Shown here: one piece after another, positions 5,385-5,730 of the stretch | How positions within the stretch are numbered: the stretch's first letter is position 1 | Layout: the number at the start of each line of letters is the position of its first letter | Assembly (NCBI GenBank): GCA_024405585.1 | Contig: JAKSOM010000063.1 | Location: 1-5,730 of the forward strand | Reading direction: 5' to 3' | Origin: Acidaminococcaceae bacterium | GTDB taxonomy: Bacteria > Bacillota > Negativicutes > Acidaminococcales > Acidaminococcaceae | DNA: 5,730 nucleotides | Position numbers and translations under genes: made by a program | The notes under the pieces: generated by a model | Told to the model about the DNA's origin: nothing | Seen by the model: only the letters and a program-made list of their open reading frames with translations | The model's database searches: none

Positions 5385-5428
5385 AAGCGGAAGCAATTTT
5401 CCCCTTGGGGGGGGAAGGGGGACCGCTT
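5385..5428. repeat. Nested G-rich inverted repeat
   Basis: The outer arms AAGCGG (5385-5390) and CCGCTT (5423-5428) enclose inner arms CCCCTT (5401-5406) and AAGGGG (5415-5420) around a run of eight Gs (5407-5414). The internal loop is lopsided (ten bases against two). No T-run follows, so it is not a standard terminator. It may be a remnant of a dispersed palindromic element; its copy number elsewhere cannot be judged here. Confidence 0.5.
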
Positions 5429-5535
5429 GCGACAACACGAAGATGATGTTACATAAATCAAAATAATTGGCGGGAAAATATTGTAGTTTTGTATAGAAAA
5501 ATTAAAAAGAAATAAAATTTTGATTTTAGCATAAC

Positions 5536-5571
5536 ATTTTGAGGATAAATTTCGTTTGTGTATAGTAGGGG
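5536..5571 (+). repeat. Promoter-like 36-base repeat, copy 1
   Basis: This is an imperfect direct repeat of 5682-5717 (27 of 36 positions equal by eye). It contains TTGAGG (5539-5544), a shared TTTCGT, and TATAGT (5561-5566), with 16 bases between the two boxes, so it could work as a plus-strand promoter. A weaker, partly similar stretch with GTATAG lies at about 5473-5496. Confidence 0.45.
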
Positions 5572-5580
5572 TATCAGGGA

Positions 5581-5656
5581 TAAGGATTCAGGTACAAGGA
5601 TTGAGGGGAAAATTCGGAATCGAGAATGCAGAATTCAGAATTAGGATAGAGAATTG
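5581..5656. repeat. Decayed GAATTCAG-like repeat tract
   Basis: A run of degenerate units of about 8-11 bases, among them GGATTCAG, GGATTGAG, GGAATCGAG, GAATGCAG, GAATTCAG, GAATTAGG and GAATTG. The best units are at 5624-5647. The tract sits between the two promoter-like repeats and does not code for protein. It looks like an old simple-sequence expansion. Confidence 0.5.
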
Positions 5657-5681
5657 AAAAAAAATTTATTTTTTATTGCAC

Positions 5682-5717
5682 TTTTTGAGGTTGGATTTCG
5701 TACATATATAGTAGTGG
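5682..5717 (+). repeat. Promoter-like 36-base repeat, copy 2
   Basis: TTGAGG (5685-5690) and TATAGT (5707-5712) are again 16 bases apart, as in the copy 146 bases upstream, and TTTCGT is kept at the same position (5696-5701). If it is a promoter, transcription would begin near 5719 and leave the window, so its gene cannot be seen. Confidence 0.45.
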
Positions 5718-5730
5718 CAAAAAATATTTT

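Larger units (their letters stand above)
5271..5730. other. Gene-free, repeat-rich right end
   Basis: About 460 bases with no open reading frame that has a ribosome binding site or recognisable product on either strand. Composition changes sharply: a G-rich block at about 5345-5430, then strongly AT-rich sequence with homopolymer runs. It holds the short tandem repeats, nested inverted repeat, decayed GAATTCAG-like tract and paired promoter-like elements listed separately. A plus-strand TATAAT at 5274-5279 has no convincing -35. This looks like accumulated intergenic repeat material, possibly the upstream region of a gene or operon beyond 5730. Confidence 0.55.

Overview
The window most likely comes from a low-to-mid GC member of the Firmicutes with an outer membrane (class Negativicutes, for example the Acidaminococcaceae). 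This is inference from three clues: strong Firmicutes-type AGGAGG ribosome binding sites; a TRAP solute-binding protein whose signal peptide has no lipobox cysteine, so it is probably a soluble periplasmic protein; and the TAXI / DUF1850 / fused-permease gene order. No rRNA or other marker gene is present to fix the taxon.

Layout. Positions 1-889 (minus strand) hold the first 296 codons of a homologue of coenzyme F420-0:L-glutamate ligase (CofE/FbiB family), cut by the window edge, with its own promoter at 951-979. It is divergent from a three-gene transport operon at 1277-4758: a TAXI-type TRAP solute-binding protein, a small membrane-anchored DUF1850 protein, and a 676-residue fused DctQ-DctM TRAP permease. 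The operon promoter (1175-1203, TTGCAC-N17-TAAAAT with extended -10) is surrounded by three evenly spaced copies of GGTGCAA in alternating orientation, a likely operator. The operon ends in a clear intrinsic terminator at 4772-4802. The binding protein should capture a small, probably carboxylated, solute in the periplasm and hand it to the permease for ion-gradient-driven uptake.

The most interesting part is 4928-5249, where there is no long open reading frame. I read it as a complete type I toxin-antitoxin module. A 30-residue hydrophobic peptide of the holin-like/TxpA type is encoded on the minus strand (5068-5160), with a perfect Shine-Dalgarno sequence. Facing it is a roughly 100-nt untranslated RNA on the plus strand, driven by a near-consensus promoter (TTGACA-N17-TAGAAT). 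The two transcripts converge on one shared bidirectional terminator (5016-5063). Both also carry the same 10-base anti-Shine-Dalgarno sequence GATTGCCTCC, once in cis in the toxin leader and once in trans in the antitoxin RNA. The architecture resembles the Fst/par locus of enterococcal plasmids, while the peptide looks like the Hol_Tox/TxpA group.

The right end, 5271-5730, has no gene that I can support. It contains short tandem repeats, a G-rich nested inverted repeat, a decayed GAATTCAG-like repeat tract, and two diverged copies of a promoter-like 36-mer (TTGAGG-N16-TATAGT), which may be tandem promoters for something beyond the window.
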